Shown here: positions 46,701-58,722 of the stretch, piece by piece
Position numbering within the stretch: the stretch's first letter is position 1
Layout: each line of letters starts with the position of its first letter
Assembly: GCA_023374025.1 (NCBI GenBank)
Contig: SIJG01000044.1
Coordinates: forward strand, 377,011 to 441,010
Origin: Heterodera schachtii
Taxonomy: Eukaryota > Nematoda > Chromadorea > Rhabditida > Heteroderidae
Direction of reading: 5' to 3'
Length of the DNA stretch: 64,000 nucleotides
Notes under the pieces: generated by a model
Database searches by the model: none
The model's input: only the letters and a program-made list of their open reading frames with translations
What the model was told of the DNA's origin: nothing
Translations under genes and position numbers: made by a program

Positions 46701-48990
46701 GAAAAACCCAGCACGGTTTGTTTCAATAAATTTATTTCTACTTTTTTTGATGTGTGCTTCTTTTTTTTTGTCATATATATTTTTTTAATCTGATTTTGTG
46801 GGATTTCGTAGAGACATTAGGAAAAATATTTATCCCCGAGAATTTTTAAATAGCGCCAATTTGTAAAAGAAATATTTTGAAATTTCAAGTTTTTCAGCGG
46901 TGACCTAATTAAAAAATAGGACAAAGGAATAGAATGAATGAATGATCTCTTTATTTATTTTCAAATAATTTATTTATTTCTTACAAATAGAAAATGACGA
47001 CAAAAAGAAGCGATGGTGCCGAAACTAACACAATGAGAAGGCGCCAATTTGACGTAAAATATGCCATCGGAGCAATTAAACAATAGCCAAACACCCAGGC
47101 AAGGCCAAACACCAGTGGGGACAGTGCGCGAAGTTCCATTGGAATGCACTCGTAGGCAAGCACCCAATTGGTCAATGAAACGCCCTCAAATGCGATTTGG
47201 CAATTTTATATACAATAAAATAATTAATAGGGCCGCGCAACTTTTAGTGAAAAAACTTTTTTTTTTTTTTTTTGCTCAATTGTTTTGAAGAAAGGCGCTC
47301 AAAAACGCATTTCTGCGTTAAAATTTTTTCATTTGGACCTCATTTTTCGTCACTAGAAATCATGCGTTTTGTCACTTAAAATGTTTAAATTCACTATTTT
47401 GGCGTTTTGTCACTTAAAATAGTTAAAATTCACTATTTGGCGTTTTGTCATTATTTTTTCATTAGTTCGACATTTTTTGGAAAATTTCTTAACAAAAGTG
47501 AAATAAAAAAGAAAAATATACCCCTAAGAATCAACTCAACTAAAGCTGAGCGGGACCGTGAATTTTGACAAAAACCGGGACCGGGACTTACCGGGACCAG
47601 AAAAGTCGGGACCGGGACCTCGATTTTCGTCCGGGACCGGGACCACGAGAAAAGCCGGGACCAACCGGGACTTTTCCGAAGAGAAAAATTTTTCATTTTG
47701 GGGGGAGGAATTCGAAAAATTTTTCCATTGTCGCTGGAAAATTTTTAAAAATTTTCATTTCGGGGGGGGGGGTGGAATCTTGGAATTTTCTGAGTCCCAA
47801 AATTTGGATTTTTTAAATAAATTAACAATTTCTTAATTTTGGCATTTTTTCCTCACTATTTTAGTTAACTATTTCGAGATTTTTCGTCACTAAAAGTTGC
47901 GGCCCTAATATTTAATTTAATCAAAAGAGTTGTGTTTTTTTTAACATTTTCTTGTTTTAGATGAGCATTTTGTGCTATTGATCAAAATTTGCGACACTTA
48001 TTTGTTAATCATTTTTTAAATTCTAAAAGAAATGTTTAGTTGAGCGAGACGGGCACTGCCGGAAGAAACCGCTCAAAATTAAAGAGATTATTAAATATTT
48101 ACACTAAAAATTATGCAAATTTTAGGTTATATTTTCAAAATTTAAGGAAAATTGGGGGCCCCACGATGATCGAAATTCGGATTTGCTTAAAAAGATAAAC
48201 AATCATTTAAATACGAACCGAAAATGATAAGCCTTGGACAAATCGTAACGCAATAAGCACATTGATGCTGGTCGAAATTGCCGACAGACAACCACTGCCG
48301 CCGGCGATCAGTAAAATTGCCACCAGAACGGAGCGACGGCCCAATCTGAATTTTACAAAATAATTTAAAATTTAATTAATTTATTTTTTTAATAATACTA
48401 ACAAATCTGTAAAAATTGGTGTTATTGCGCTGCCAACGGCCATCCCTCCCATAAATGCTGAGGTTGATAAATCCACCAAATAGTTTTGATTCTCATTTAA
48501 ACCCAACTTAAAATTTATTTCAAATTATTAAATTTGTAATATTTACAATAATTTTATCGCAAAATAGTTTTATTTATTCTGCTTTGAAAAGCAATTTATG
48601 CCCTAAAATTTGACCTCCGCTCGGATTGACCCATTTTTTGGTGTGCATTTTGCGCTAATTGTCGTCCGATTTGATGACATCACTGCTGCTGGGCATCCGT
48701 CGTCAATCAAAAAAGCACCGCTCATCATTGGCATTGCGGCGAGTGCCCAAACCATTGCCATTGAAAGCCAAATGTAAAGAATAAATGGATTTCTTACACC
48801 TTTAACATTAAGGAAATTATTAAATTGTAGATATATATATTTTTTTAATTTTTATTTATTTTATATATTTTAATTTACCAAAAATTGACAAAATTTGGTC
48901 GGGTGTTTTGCTTTTTGAAAGCAGCAGATTTATTTTTGCATATTCTTCGTCGCATAATTCAGAATTTGTTGTTGCTGAATCTGCTTGCAT
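43794..48990 (-). CDS. SLC22-type organic ion transporter (MFS), complete
   Basis: Ten exons: 48879-48990, 48615-48799, 48403-48506, 48219-48345, 46985-47184, 45705-45944, 45368-45442, 45132-45266, 44493-44760 and 43794-43904. All borders are GT-AG and all phases agree, giving 518 residues. The order fits an SLC22 protein. TM1 (LYIWLSMAMVWALAAMPMMS) is followed by an extracellular loop with NRT and NGS glycosylation sites. The first MFS loop reads FTDLLGRRS, where the usual D-R is D-L. Next come SLTNWVLAYECIP and WVFGYCLIAPMAYF, then FTIPESFHYLAIKGR in place of the usual PESPRWL, SFIYYGVSL, the second loop LIDRMGRR, VYASEVFPTSKRG and the end LLPETRGRELPD. The family moves organic cations, anions or carnitine across the plasma membrane; the substrate cannot be read from this. 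Introns hold a 746-bp hairpin MITE and two partial GC-rich MITEs. Confidence 0.9.
44811..44930. mobile_element. Partial TAGAGACCGG element in a transporter intron
   Basis: It begins TAGAGACCGGCGCGGGGTCC and has a second G/C block GCGGGACCCCGTCCCG at 44890-44906. The matching right terminus is absent, so it is a fragment. It lies in the intron between transporter exons 8 and 9. Confidence 0.55.
45970..46715. mobile_element. 746-bp hairpin MITE in a transporter intron
   Basis: Long arms: GGTGCTAGGTCGTTTCTTAA, then GTAAGACATATAAATTCATA, then TTAATATTCCGTTAGAGAAC in complement. The right end is TTAAGAAAAACCCAGCACG. The flanks GTTTGTTT at 45962-45969 and 46716-46723 form an 8-bp duplication, though of low complexity. 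Related ends appear near 19945 and 12420. Confidence 0.8.
47537..47690. mobile_element. Fragment of the GGGACCGGGAC MITE family
   Basis: It starts TAAAGCTGAGCGGGACCG, as the complement of the end at 37427, and continues as GGGACC arrays to about 47690, followed by a G-run at 47763. It lies in an intron of the transporter. Confidence 0.6.
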
Positions 48991-49229
48991 TTCTCAAAAA
49001 AATACGCTTCCTAAAATTTAAATATAAATTCTATTTAGGAAATATTATTAATCTATTTCAATAAATTTCCCTCGAATTTTAACATTTAAAATTTTTCCTT
49101 AATCTGCTGATGAGCCATTTCTTAATACGAACCAAAAAAGGGAATGTAGGCACATTTATCTTTTTGTGGAAAATTGTATTGGTTAGGGTTTCCAACGGAA
49201 ATTGGAAATTTTTTAAAAGTTTCTCATTA

Positions 49230-49520
49230 AAAATTAATAGGAATAATGGACATTAATAAAGTTAATTAATTAGTATGAATAATTAATGAGAATAATTAGC
49301 AAGATTTTGACATTAGTAGAGTTAATTCATTAGACATAATTAGTAAAAATATTAGACATACTTAATAGGAATAATTGACATTAATAAAGTTAATTAATTA
49401 GACATAACTAGTAGGAATAATTGATTAGACATAATTAGTATGAATAATTGACATTATAAATTTAATTAATTAGATATAATTAGCAAGATTATTGACATTA
49501 GTAAAGTTAATTAATTTCCA
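49230..49520. repeat. Degenerate ~45-bp AT-rich tandem repeat
   Basis: Five or six copies of TAGTAGGAATAATTGACATT plus AATAAAGTTAATTAATTAGA with variation. It sits between the divergent starts of the transporter and the unknown gene, so it may lie in their shared upstream region. Confidence 0.75.
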
Positions 49521-49704
49521 AGAATAAAAAAGTCAGTAAATTTGTCAAAAATTATTTTTCACTTCCCTTATCCCATTGAATATTTTTGTTTAGAAAATCA
49601 AAATTTTGTAAATTAGGGGCGATAAACCTCAAAAATTTCCAAAATCCAAAAACCTTTTAATCTTAATTTTCAAAAGCTCGTTTCGCACCTCAAAAAGCCA
49701 CAAA

Positions 49705-52700
49705 ATGATGGAAAATCATCACAGTTGGGAGCCGTGATATTGATTAAACGAAGAGTGATTTGACGTCATAAAAAACATTAGGAGAAAAAAAAAGTGAAAG
49801 TCATTGTCGGCAATGTTAATTTTAATTCTTCTTTTATTGAGGTGCAATTTAGGCGTTTTTTCAGTAGAAAATTCGTCAAACTTTGCTCAATTGGGCAACC
49901 AAACAAACTTTCTTACAATCATTCACTAGCCATAAATTTTATTAAAATATTATATTTCAAAAATCATTTCCAAAAAAGTTCATAAATATTTTTATTGCTA
50001 AGCTTTTTCTTTCTTTTTGAAAATTATAAAGTTTGGCTGGTATCAAGAATGTGAAATTTGGTTGAAAGATTTACTTTAAAACCAAGTTTTTTAAACATTT
50101 TTCGTCATAACTTTCTTGAAACTTGAAGAAACTTTTGAAATTTTATAGGATAATAGAAAACTCTTAAGGCTGGCTATCTAATGATGTCAAGATTTTAAAA
50201 CTTTGTTACTTTTAAGTGATTTTGTGCTTTTATTTTAGCCAATTGTCAAAAAAGAAACAAATTTACAAATTCTATAAGCCAAAAATTTGGAAAATTAATC
50301 AATGGTTTTTTCGGTTAAACTGGAAAACCCGATACCGAAAAAAATCCTTTAGGCCCAGCCGAATTCTGGACCAGGAGCCGGAAAATACGGGCCGGCACCC
50401 GGTCCCGTTTCGAACACTAATTACAAAAATATTTTTATAAAAACCATTTGGCAGTTTTACGAAACGACCATTATAATATTTATTTCGATTTTAAAAATTT
50501 AAAATTGGCAGGGGTTTATCAAAAATTGAAAACCACATTAAAATTTTGATTTTATAATGAGCGAATTAGGTTTTACAAAAAATGAAAAGAATTTAATTTT
50601 AAAACATTTGAGGTTGAACGAAATTTTAAGTGATCTTGTAAAGCAACAATTTTCATTTTTTTAGCGATGACGTGAAAATAGTTTCTTTTTTTTTGTGTTA
50701 AAAGGAATTGACGAATTTCTTTTAATTCATTCGCAAATTAAAACATTACTCATCATCCAATTAAGGTTTTATTTTTGCTGAATTCATAAAATTAAAGGAA
50801 TTAATTTATATAAAAAAATTAATTAATTGGATCATTAAATAATTTTAATGCTTTATGCATTGACGAACATTATTAACTCAATAAACATGAATCTTCAACA
50901 TGTGGACTGAATTTGTTCAACTTTCCTTTGATAAATTGAATACTTATGAAGAGAATGTAATTTTGATAAGAACCCAATTATGGAATTAATAATGATAAGA
51001 AATTAAATAAATTATTGAAACATTTAGGTTATGTAAAATAATTTCATTAAAAAAATAATAATATTAAGTTTTTTGAATTTTAAAAGAGAATATTTTTTCA
51101 ACTTTTAAAATATAAAATTAAAAATAAATAAATAAAAATTTCAATTTTATAAAAAAATAAAACAAAAATACATAAAAAAAACTCAAGCAAGCAAGCAAAA
51201 AAAAAAGGCGAAATTTATTTGCATAAAATTTTGTGTTCCAAAAAAAGAACCAAATTTTTCGAGCAATAGAGAGAAGAAAAACAAAAAATGGAAAAATATG
51301 TAAAAAAAATATTAAATAAAATTAAAATTCTATTTTAGGAGAGTTATTTGAAAAATCATTCATTTTAATGAGGTGTATTTTTGAAATTTGAACTGTCCAT
51401 TCTTTATTGTGGTCCTTTTTTATTGCTTTTTGTTAAGGAATACAAAGACGAAAAAGTCACGAAAAAACATAAAAACTCAAAAAAGTCATAAATTTACAAA
51501 AAGTGGAAAAAAATCAAAAAAAAAAAAGTATGTAATTGATAAAAATGCCAGCCCAATTATGAAATATTTTTTTATTTGAAATTTTTGCAGTGCGGTTCGC
51601 CAATTATGTATTTATTATAGTAATTGTGAATTTCGATTGAGCGAAGGGAGACGGGGGAGAGGCGTGGAAACGGTGCGGCGTTCGTCCAATTTTTGTGAGG
51701 TAATATTATTCATTTTATTGGCCAGGCCATAATTACTGCATATTTTGATTAGGAAATTTTAAAAACAATTCAAAAACTTAAGTATAAAACTCAAAAATCT
51801 GGACTTATATTTGTTTGAGGCGATCTAAGCTCATGGGGCCAAGAACCTCCAAAAAAGTTGGAAAACCAACAGAAACCCCATAAAAGAATTATTTATATCT
51901 GCAAAACGAACAGAAATATAAAATAAAATTGTTTTTTTTTTCTTAGGTGGCATAACAGCTTCAGAAAACTTTCACTTCGCCCCACCCAGCATTTTCAAAG
52001 TATAAATGGAAAACTGCAATAATATATTTACAATAAAGTTAATTATCGCCATAAAAAATGAGGAAGAGCACCAACAAAACATTTTGAGGCCTTTATTTTT
52101 TAATCGAAATAAATTGTTGAAATATTTTTGGGGTCATTTAATTCTGCGCCGCAAATATCACTTTGACTGTGCGCCGCAAATGTCGGCCAATCATATGCAT
52201 ATTTTGGCATTTTTTCAAAAAGTCCTCTATTAAGACAGCCCCCTCTATTAAGGCGGTCCATTTGACTTTGAAGGACCGAAAAATTTTTAAAAAAGTTATT
52301 TTTGTTGGTATTTTCTCGATAATTAAAAAAAATATATCAAAATTAATAAATTTATTTTATTTTAAAAATTATGCGCATGTTTATCAAGTGACGTAATTTT
52401 ATGCTTTCAACTTTAAGTTTGACAACACAAGTCCGTCTCCATCATCTTCGTCAGTCAAAAAATTGAATAACAAACAGTTGGAATTGTTCAACAAACTCTT
52501 GCAAGAGCTGAACAAAAATTTGGCACAGATTTCTAAAAACATTCGACGTCCCAATTGGTTGGTCAAATTTTTTGAGCACGAAAAGAAAGCCGAAGACCCC
52601 AAAGTGCTGAAAGAACACATTTATAAGACGTTGAATAATGGGGCCATGGAGAGCCCATGCGAAAAAATTGTGCCAATTTGCGACCCTAAAACCGGCAAAC

Positions 52701-55700
52701 TGTACACTGACCATAAATTTAGACAAAAGGTACACACAAAATGCCAAATCCAACAAGTGATCCTTCGCAAAATATTCTTTTATTTAGTGTTGCTACATTT
52801 GATTTTTTTAATTCATTACTTTTTATGAGTTTTTATTTTTAAAAAACTTTTGAGATTTTTTTAAAAAATGATTTTTTTTAATTTGTATTTTTGGCGCTAG
52901 AAGAAAAAAAGCATATAAAATTTTTTGAATGCTTTTGTTAATATGCATAATGTTAATCCTTCCTCATTTTACTGCATGTATTAAGAAGAAAATTACAATT
53001 TACTAAAAAATAGTTATTTTTTGTCCGTCCCCAAAGAATGAAATGTTAGAAAATTCTAGACCAATTATTCTCTTTATTTGGTCGTTGGTCGTATCAAACG
53101 CTGTGAAATCAAAATAATGAGTTTTTAAAAATTTCGAAATGGTAGCCCCGCATTAAATATTGAAAAAAGGAAATTAAATTTTTGCCCAAAATTGTACCGA
53201 AAATTTATAGGTAAAGAAATTTTGGACCAGTTGACAAGTTGGCCGGAGTTGAAGGATGCCATCTCCAGTGCATTTAAAAATTCTTCGGAAATTCATTTAT
53301 CCGATGGTGCCGAAAGCACTGGCACAACACCATTTTATTTCTCGAAAGAGGTAAATTTTATTGGTAAAAAACATGGAAAATTTTGGGAAATTGGAACGGG
53401 AATTATATATGTTTAAGCACACCAAGCTAAACAATAATTAATGAAATTATTTTTTAATTTAATTTATTCTACGGAATTCTGAAAAAATAACTTAGTAAAT
53501 ATTCATAAATAACTGGCGAAAAACGCCGAATTTATTTTTATTTTTTTAAATCGAAAACATTTTAAATCCTTTTATAAAAATTTGACTTGCGATGTAGGAT
53601 GAATAACCAATGCCAATCAATTTGCATTAGGGTTGCGACCCCGACCGTCGGGGTTGGAAAAGTCGGGGTTCGGGGTCGTCGGGGTTGGAAGTGTCGGGGT
53701 CGGGGTTGACCAAATGGTTCGGGGTCGGGGTTTTTCAATTTTTGCCTTATATACCATAAAGTCAAATTTTTTTTTTTATTATTTTAGCTTAAAAATTTTT
53801 ATAATTCATAATAATAATTTTATGTACTTTTTTATTTCTTTTTATCATAAATATTTTTGTATAGAATTAATCAAAAACGATAAGCATTTTAAAATGAACT
53901 TTGTAAAAATTGTCAAAATTTCAAATTTTCCTCCTGCGCTGGGCCCCCAAAACTTATTTTTTCTTAAAAAAATTTGGATCAGTCGAAAAGATTGGTTATT
54001 TTGGTGAAAATCAGTTAACAAATTGCATTCTAATTCTCTAATTTTCAAAAATTTTTCGCGGCGGCGCTTACTGACACCGCCGGACCCTTGTTCCCAAAAA
54101 GTTTTTTGTTTTGCAAATCATCTTTTTTTCGCGGCACGCTTTTTCTAAAATTTTTTGGAGAAAGGGGTCCGGCGGTGCCGATAGGCGCCGCCGAGAAAAG
54201 TTTTGAAAATTTGGATAGATCTGTAACAGATTTTTGTCCAAAAAATGAAAATTAAATTTTTTTATTTCAATTTAATTTGTCAATAAATTATGCCAATGTG
54301 ACCAATTTTTAACGGTAATTTTTTAAAAAACCCTTTAATCACAAAAAAATTAATTAAAAAAAAGAAATCAAACAGGATCGAACTCATGACAAAAGTAATG
54401 TCAGTGTTAACGCACAACCTCTACACCACTACTACATATGAAGGAACAAAAGCAAAATTACTTTATTTAATAAAAATTTGGCAAAATGGTTTAAAAAATT
54501 CAAATTTGTATATTTTTTTTGTCTTTTCTCTCACGAAAATGCCATTCTTAGGGGGTGTATATTTAACCCCGACCCCGAGTCGGGGTTTTAAGGGTCGGGG
54601 TTCGGGGTTGGAGCGTCGGGGTTGGGAGCGTCGGGGTCGGGGTCGGGGTTAACCCCGAAAAATGGCCAAAAAAGTCGGGGTTCGGGGTCGGGGCGGGGTC
54701 GGGGTCGCAACCCTAATTTGCATTGTCTAATGTAATTGAAAAATAAAAAATTGTTAGAAAATTCTATAATTTAGTGTTAAGCAAGCCTAAAAAATCTTAC
54801 TGTCATCATTAAAATTGTCAAAAAATAAAAAAGGTACTCATTTTGACGAATTTGTCCAAAGGCATGAGAAGTCAGTGCCGCGTGAACACATTAAACACTT
54901 GGTTGAGGTCTCAACTAATTATCATTAATCATAAATAAATTTTGTGTAAATACATTCCTGTAATAGGACAAATTAGATTTCTTAATGGGATTTTACGATT
55001 AGCTTATTTAATTTAATAATCTAAATCGTTCATGCATTTTTCAAGTAACAATTTCATATTTGGATTAAACCCTGGCCCTCGGGGAGACAAAAGTCGGTCA
55101 TCGGGGTTGTGGGGGGGGGGGGGGGGGGGCTGAAATTTTCCGACAAAATTTATCGTGAATGGCTGGGTAAATTTTAAAAATGTCAACAACCCCTCGTCGG
55201 GGAGTAAATTTTCATAAAAATAGAAAAAATCTTTCTAAAGCAAAAAATCCTCGAAACTCTAAAATTACGCAGTGGAAAAACAATATAATTTCGGATTTAT
55301 ATTCAACGTATAAAATACCGAAAATAAAAATTTAAAAAACCAAAGGGTGTACTGTACAATAAGAGGAGAGAAGACTATTTTATAAATCAATGTTCAAAGT
55401 TTGGAATTTAATATATTGTTAAATGATTTTTAATTTAAATAGGCTCGTCGTTCGTTGGATCTTCATTCTCCAATGAATCTTTATTCTCCAATGATCTCTA
55501 AAAGTGGCATTAACCTTGACAGTTCCTTCTTTGGTCGTTCAAAATCGGTACAAATATAGTAGTACACCACCAACAGTAGTAAAGTTGGAACCGAACCAGG
55601 GATTGATAATGAACAAAGCAACACTATAAATGAGCCTGTGTTGCAACGGTTGCCAACCCAAGGAGGGACAGTAATCCAAACAGTATACCTAATCTGTTTT

Positions 55701-57914
55701 GAACTTTGAACTAGGGTTGCTCCCCGACCCCGAGCCCCGACATTTTTGGGCCTATTCCCCGACCCGACCTCCGACATGTCTCCCCCCGTCGGTCGCCGGC
55801 CCCCGACATTTTGCCCCCCGACCGCCCGACCCCCGACACATCGTCGGGGCGCCGGGGACCCCGAGCGTTGTAAAAATTTAATAGTTAATTCATCAACGAA
55901 AGGGGGAAATATTGAAAATTTTTGAAATTTTGAACAAATTTTCTTAATAAAATTCACAAAAATTCCGAAAAACTTTCCGACGGCTCTTATCGGCACCTCA
56001 GGCGACCAAAAAGTATTTATTTTTCTTAATAAATTATTCCAAAATCGCAAAAGTTGGTCCTTTTTGGACAAAATCTATTAACAAATGTCACTCAAAATTT
56101 TTCCCGGCGGCGCCTCTCGTCACGCCGGACCCATTAGTTCCCTCCAAAAGTTTTTTTGAAAAAGCACGCCGCAAAAAAACCAGTTTTTGCTGGCGCTAAA
56201 ATCCAAATTTGAAATAAATTAGGGCACCTAAATATTTTTAAAATCAATTTGTAATTATTAATTTATATATGACTAAAATGAAAATATTAATTATTCTGCT
56301 TAAAACCCTTAAAAATGGACCGGATCATAACCTGTCTTGAATTTTCATCATTGTTTATTTATTACAAAAACATTTTTTGTAATAAACTTAATTTGTTTAA
56401 TTAAGAGACAGGATTTAAAAAACAATTCGGGATTTGACTTCGAGCAGGGACGTCACTCTTTTGGCGCTTCGAGTTCAACGAATCCGGCAGACTTGAATCC
56501 TCTGCGCCATTCATTAAGTATGCGATCAAATTCAAGCATATCAAATCGTATAGATAAGATAAACAAAATCAGTCAAATTGAAGAGGAGGAAATTACGGAG
56601 GTAAAAGAAAAAATTTTATAATTTAAATTTTAAAATGATAATATTTTTATTCCGTATACATTTCACCATCATTAAAAACAGAAATGTAACTTAAAAGCCA
56701 AATCAACGTTAAATTTAATGTTTCCATGACGAATGTCAAGGGGAAGAAGCAATATGATATAATTGCTCTCAAAATGGCTTGGCTAAAAAATATTTATTTA
56801 AATGAATGAGAAATAAAATTGTGAAATTTTTCCTACAAATAATTTTTCTGTCAAATTTTACTAAGCCAATTAGCGGAAAAAACATTAGAATTGAGAATTT
56901 TTTTAAAATTCAAAAATATGGGCATAAAATATGAAATATGGAAAAATATTCATATAAAAATTTGACCCTAAAAGAATGATGTTTTAAGCTTTATTTCGTT
57001 TTTAATGGGGCACAATGTCTGAATAATTTTGGTTTGTTTTCATGAAGAAATCTGTGCAGATTTACGAGTCCTTTTAGCAAATGAATTAATTTAAAATCCT
57101 AATTTTGGAAAAACACACCGAAAATTTGGCCCCAAAATCCAAAACTACATGAGAAATTCCCTTGCAGGGACGGAGTTGAGGAGGAAATCATTGAGGTTTT
57201 ATTCATGAAAAAATATAAAAAAAATATATATATGTATTATTATATTTTTTGGATTTTTATTTTTAATAATATTGATAATTCATTAATTTCTTATGTGTTA
57301 TTTGTCGGCTTTATTTTGATTTTGGGAGATTCATTCGTTTTACAATATATTCCACTAACCATTCTTCATTTACGCGAAATAGGCACTACCTAAATGAGCA
57401 TAAAAGTCATAAAACAAGGCATGAAAAACGTAAAATTAGGCACGAAAAAACCGAAAATAAAAAATATTTCAACTTTATACCCACTTTTTTCTATTAATCT
57501 AGGTCGATCCTTCTGTTTTTTTTCTCGTTTTTTTTTGCAGTTTTGTTAAGGAATTTTCTGAAAATCTTTATAAAGGCACCAAAAAGTGGCATTTCCAAAA
57601 TTCTTAAATTATTAAAAGATTACTCTTAAATTAAGTTATCACTTTTTGAATCCCCAGCAATTTTTGCATATGTTTAAAACTGCAAATTTTTATCAATTAA
57701 TTAGGACGGCAGTGTATTGTGTGAAGCCAAATGGCATAAAATTGAGCATGGACTGATGCATATTAATGATGAACAACTGAAGCATAACCTATTTGGCCAC
57801 TTTCGTCGTGTCAATTATTTGCTGCAATTTGTCATACTGCAAAGTATTCTATCGTCAACCGGATTACGGATTAAAAGGAACAAAGTCCAATCAGGTCGAG
57901 ATTTAAAATGTTAA
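49705..57914 (+). CDS. Seven-exon gene of unknown function
   Basis: Exons 49705-49733, 51591-51699, 52418-52729, 53060-53087, 53211-53350, 56406-56600 and 57705-57914 join with correct phases (2, 0, 0, 1, 0, 0) to 340 residues and a stop. The start reads MMENHHSWEP and runs into AVRQLCIYYSNCEFRLSEG. Next comes a Ser/Pro patch, then a long helical stretch (KQLELFNKLLQELNKNLAQ), then PNWLVKFFEHEKK. Later parts include GKEILDQLTSWPELKD, a Ser/Asn-rich linker, an acidic QIEEEEITE, and a C-terminal hydrophobic helix (VNYLLQFVILQSILSSTG) followed by basic residues. It has no signal peptide. I do not recognise a domain. Exon 1 and the 28-base exon 4 rest on phase alone. It may continue past 57914 by another splice. 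The large intron 5 holds a hAT-like element. Confidence 0.65.
53628..54715. mobile_element. hAT-like element with TCGGGG arrays, perfect 8-bp duplication
   Basis: The element is 1088 bp. The termini TAGGGTTGCGACCCCGACC and its exact complement are 19-bp inverted repeats. The duplication ATTTGCAT is at 53620-53627 and 54716-54723. Both subterminal zones are arrays of TCGGGGT. The interior carries two inverted copies of the core hairpin (54059-54090 and 54165-54192). There is no transposase. It sits in an intron of the unknown gene. Confidence 0.93.
55066..55205. repeat. G-rich repeat block with long G-run
   Basis: It has GGCCCTCGGGGAG, then a run of about 20 G near 55110-55130, and ends in CCCCTCGTCGGGGAG, making a short inverted structure. 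It is probably a decayed MITE end. Confidence 0.5.
55712..56130. mobile_element. Truncated relative of the TAGGGTTGC element
   Basis: It starts TAGGGTTGCTCCCCGACCCC, followed by CCCGACC arrays to about 55865 and an inverted core hairpin at 56103-56130. No right terminus or duplication was found. Confidence 0.6.
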
Positions 57915-57999
57915 TTATGACTAGGGCTCCAATTTTTATTTTTATCTATTTTTTTCCTGAGCGCCTATGGTCTGAAATGCATAAAAATTTTGGTTTTTG

Positions 58000-58640
58000 T
58001 TAAGCACTTTTCGAAGTCAGAGAGGCAGCGGGTTTGGGGTGAAGAGGGAAGCAATTACTCAATTAGGAGTGAAACAATTATGCTAAGTCACGCTCGCTTA
58101 GGACAAAGTCGATAATTCTTTAGGAGAAGTTTTTATTAAGGCGAACATAAAATAATAATATGCAATGCGAATTGAATGAATGTGTGTCCGAATGGGGAAA
58201 AGGTTTACAAAATAATATAAAAATAGGAACAGATCGCCAATAATATTTAAATGCGTTGTCATTTCCTCACATGCCCCCGTCCGCACAAGAATCGGTCCCC
58301 GATTCTGACCAATGTCCCCCCGGGCCACGATGCGACTTCCCGGAGCATGGCAATAAAGGCGAGGGGCCGTCGATTCTGAATAATTCGAAAAACCTGAAAG
58401 AGAAAAGAAGCGATTTGAGAGATTGAAAAACGGACATTTGCTGTTGAAAAACGGACATTTGCTGTTTTCAGCCTGATGAAGCTGTTTTTCAGCCAAATAG
58501 TTACGAATTCGACATACAGTTAAATTTAAAAACGGAGAGACGCATTATTACTGTAGTTTTCAGCAAAAATTTAACTTTGAGTATAGCAATTGAAAATTTC
58601 ATTCAAAAAGTCAAGAAGGCGGGCGTGCAAATAAAAAAAT
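58000..58640. other. Region downstream of the retroelement, no domain seen
   Basis: It contains a 21-base direct repeat, GAAAAACGGACATTTGCTGT (58425-58467). Open frames on the minus strand have no recognisable motif. No LTR-like match to the 686-bp repeat is apparent. Confidence 0.4.
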
Positions 58641-58722
58641 TTAAAAAAAAAGCAATATAAATAAAATTAAAAAAAAATTTTCGGGGTCCGTGGCTTCTAA
58701 ATTATAGCGATGTTCTCCTGAA

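Noticed and set aside
52006..52233. Plus-strand 75-codon frame
   Set aside because: It overlaps a fragment of the GCCGCAAATGTCG element and does not join the exons of the unknown gene.
53628..54715. Autonomous transposon
   Set aside because: No frame longer than about 120 codons and no transposase motif; only non-autonomous structure is supported.
55481..56071. 196-codon minus-strand frame
   Set aside because: It crosses a G/C-rich MITE fragment and AT-rich DNA; it has no domain, and its central part is repeat translation.
57167..57193. Short exon after TTGCAG (EEEIIE reading)
   Set aside because: Its phase does not match its neighbours, and joining 56600 directly to 57705 works; it may be a decayed duplicate of the end of exon 6 of the unknown gene.
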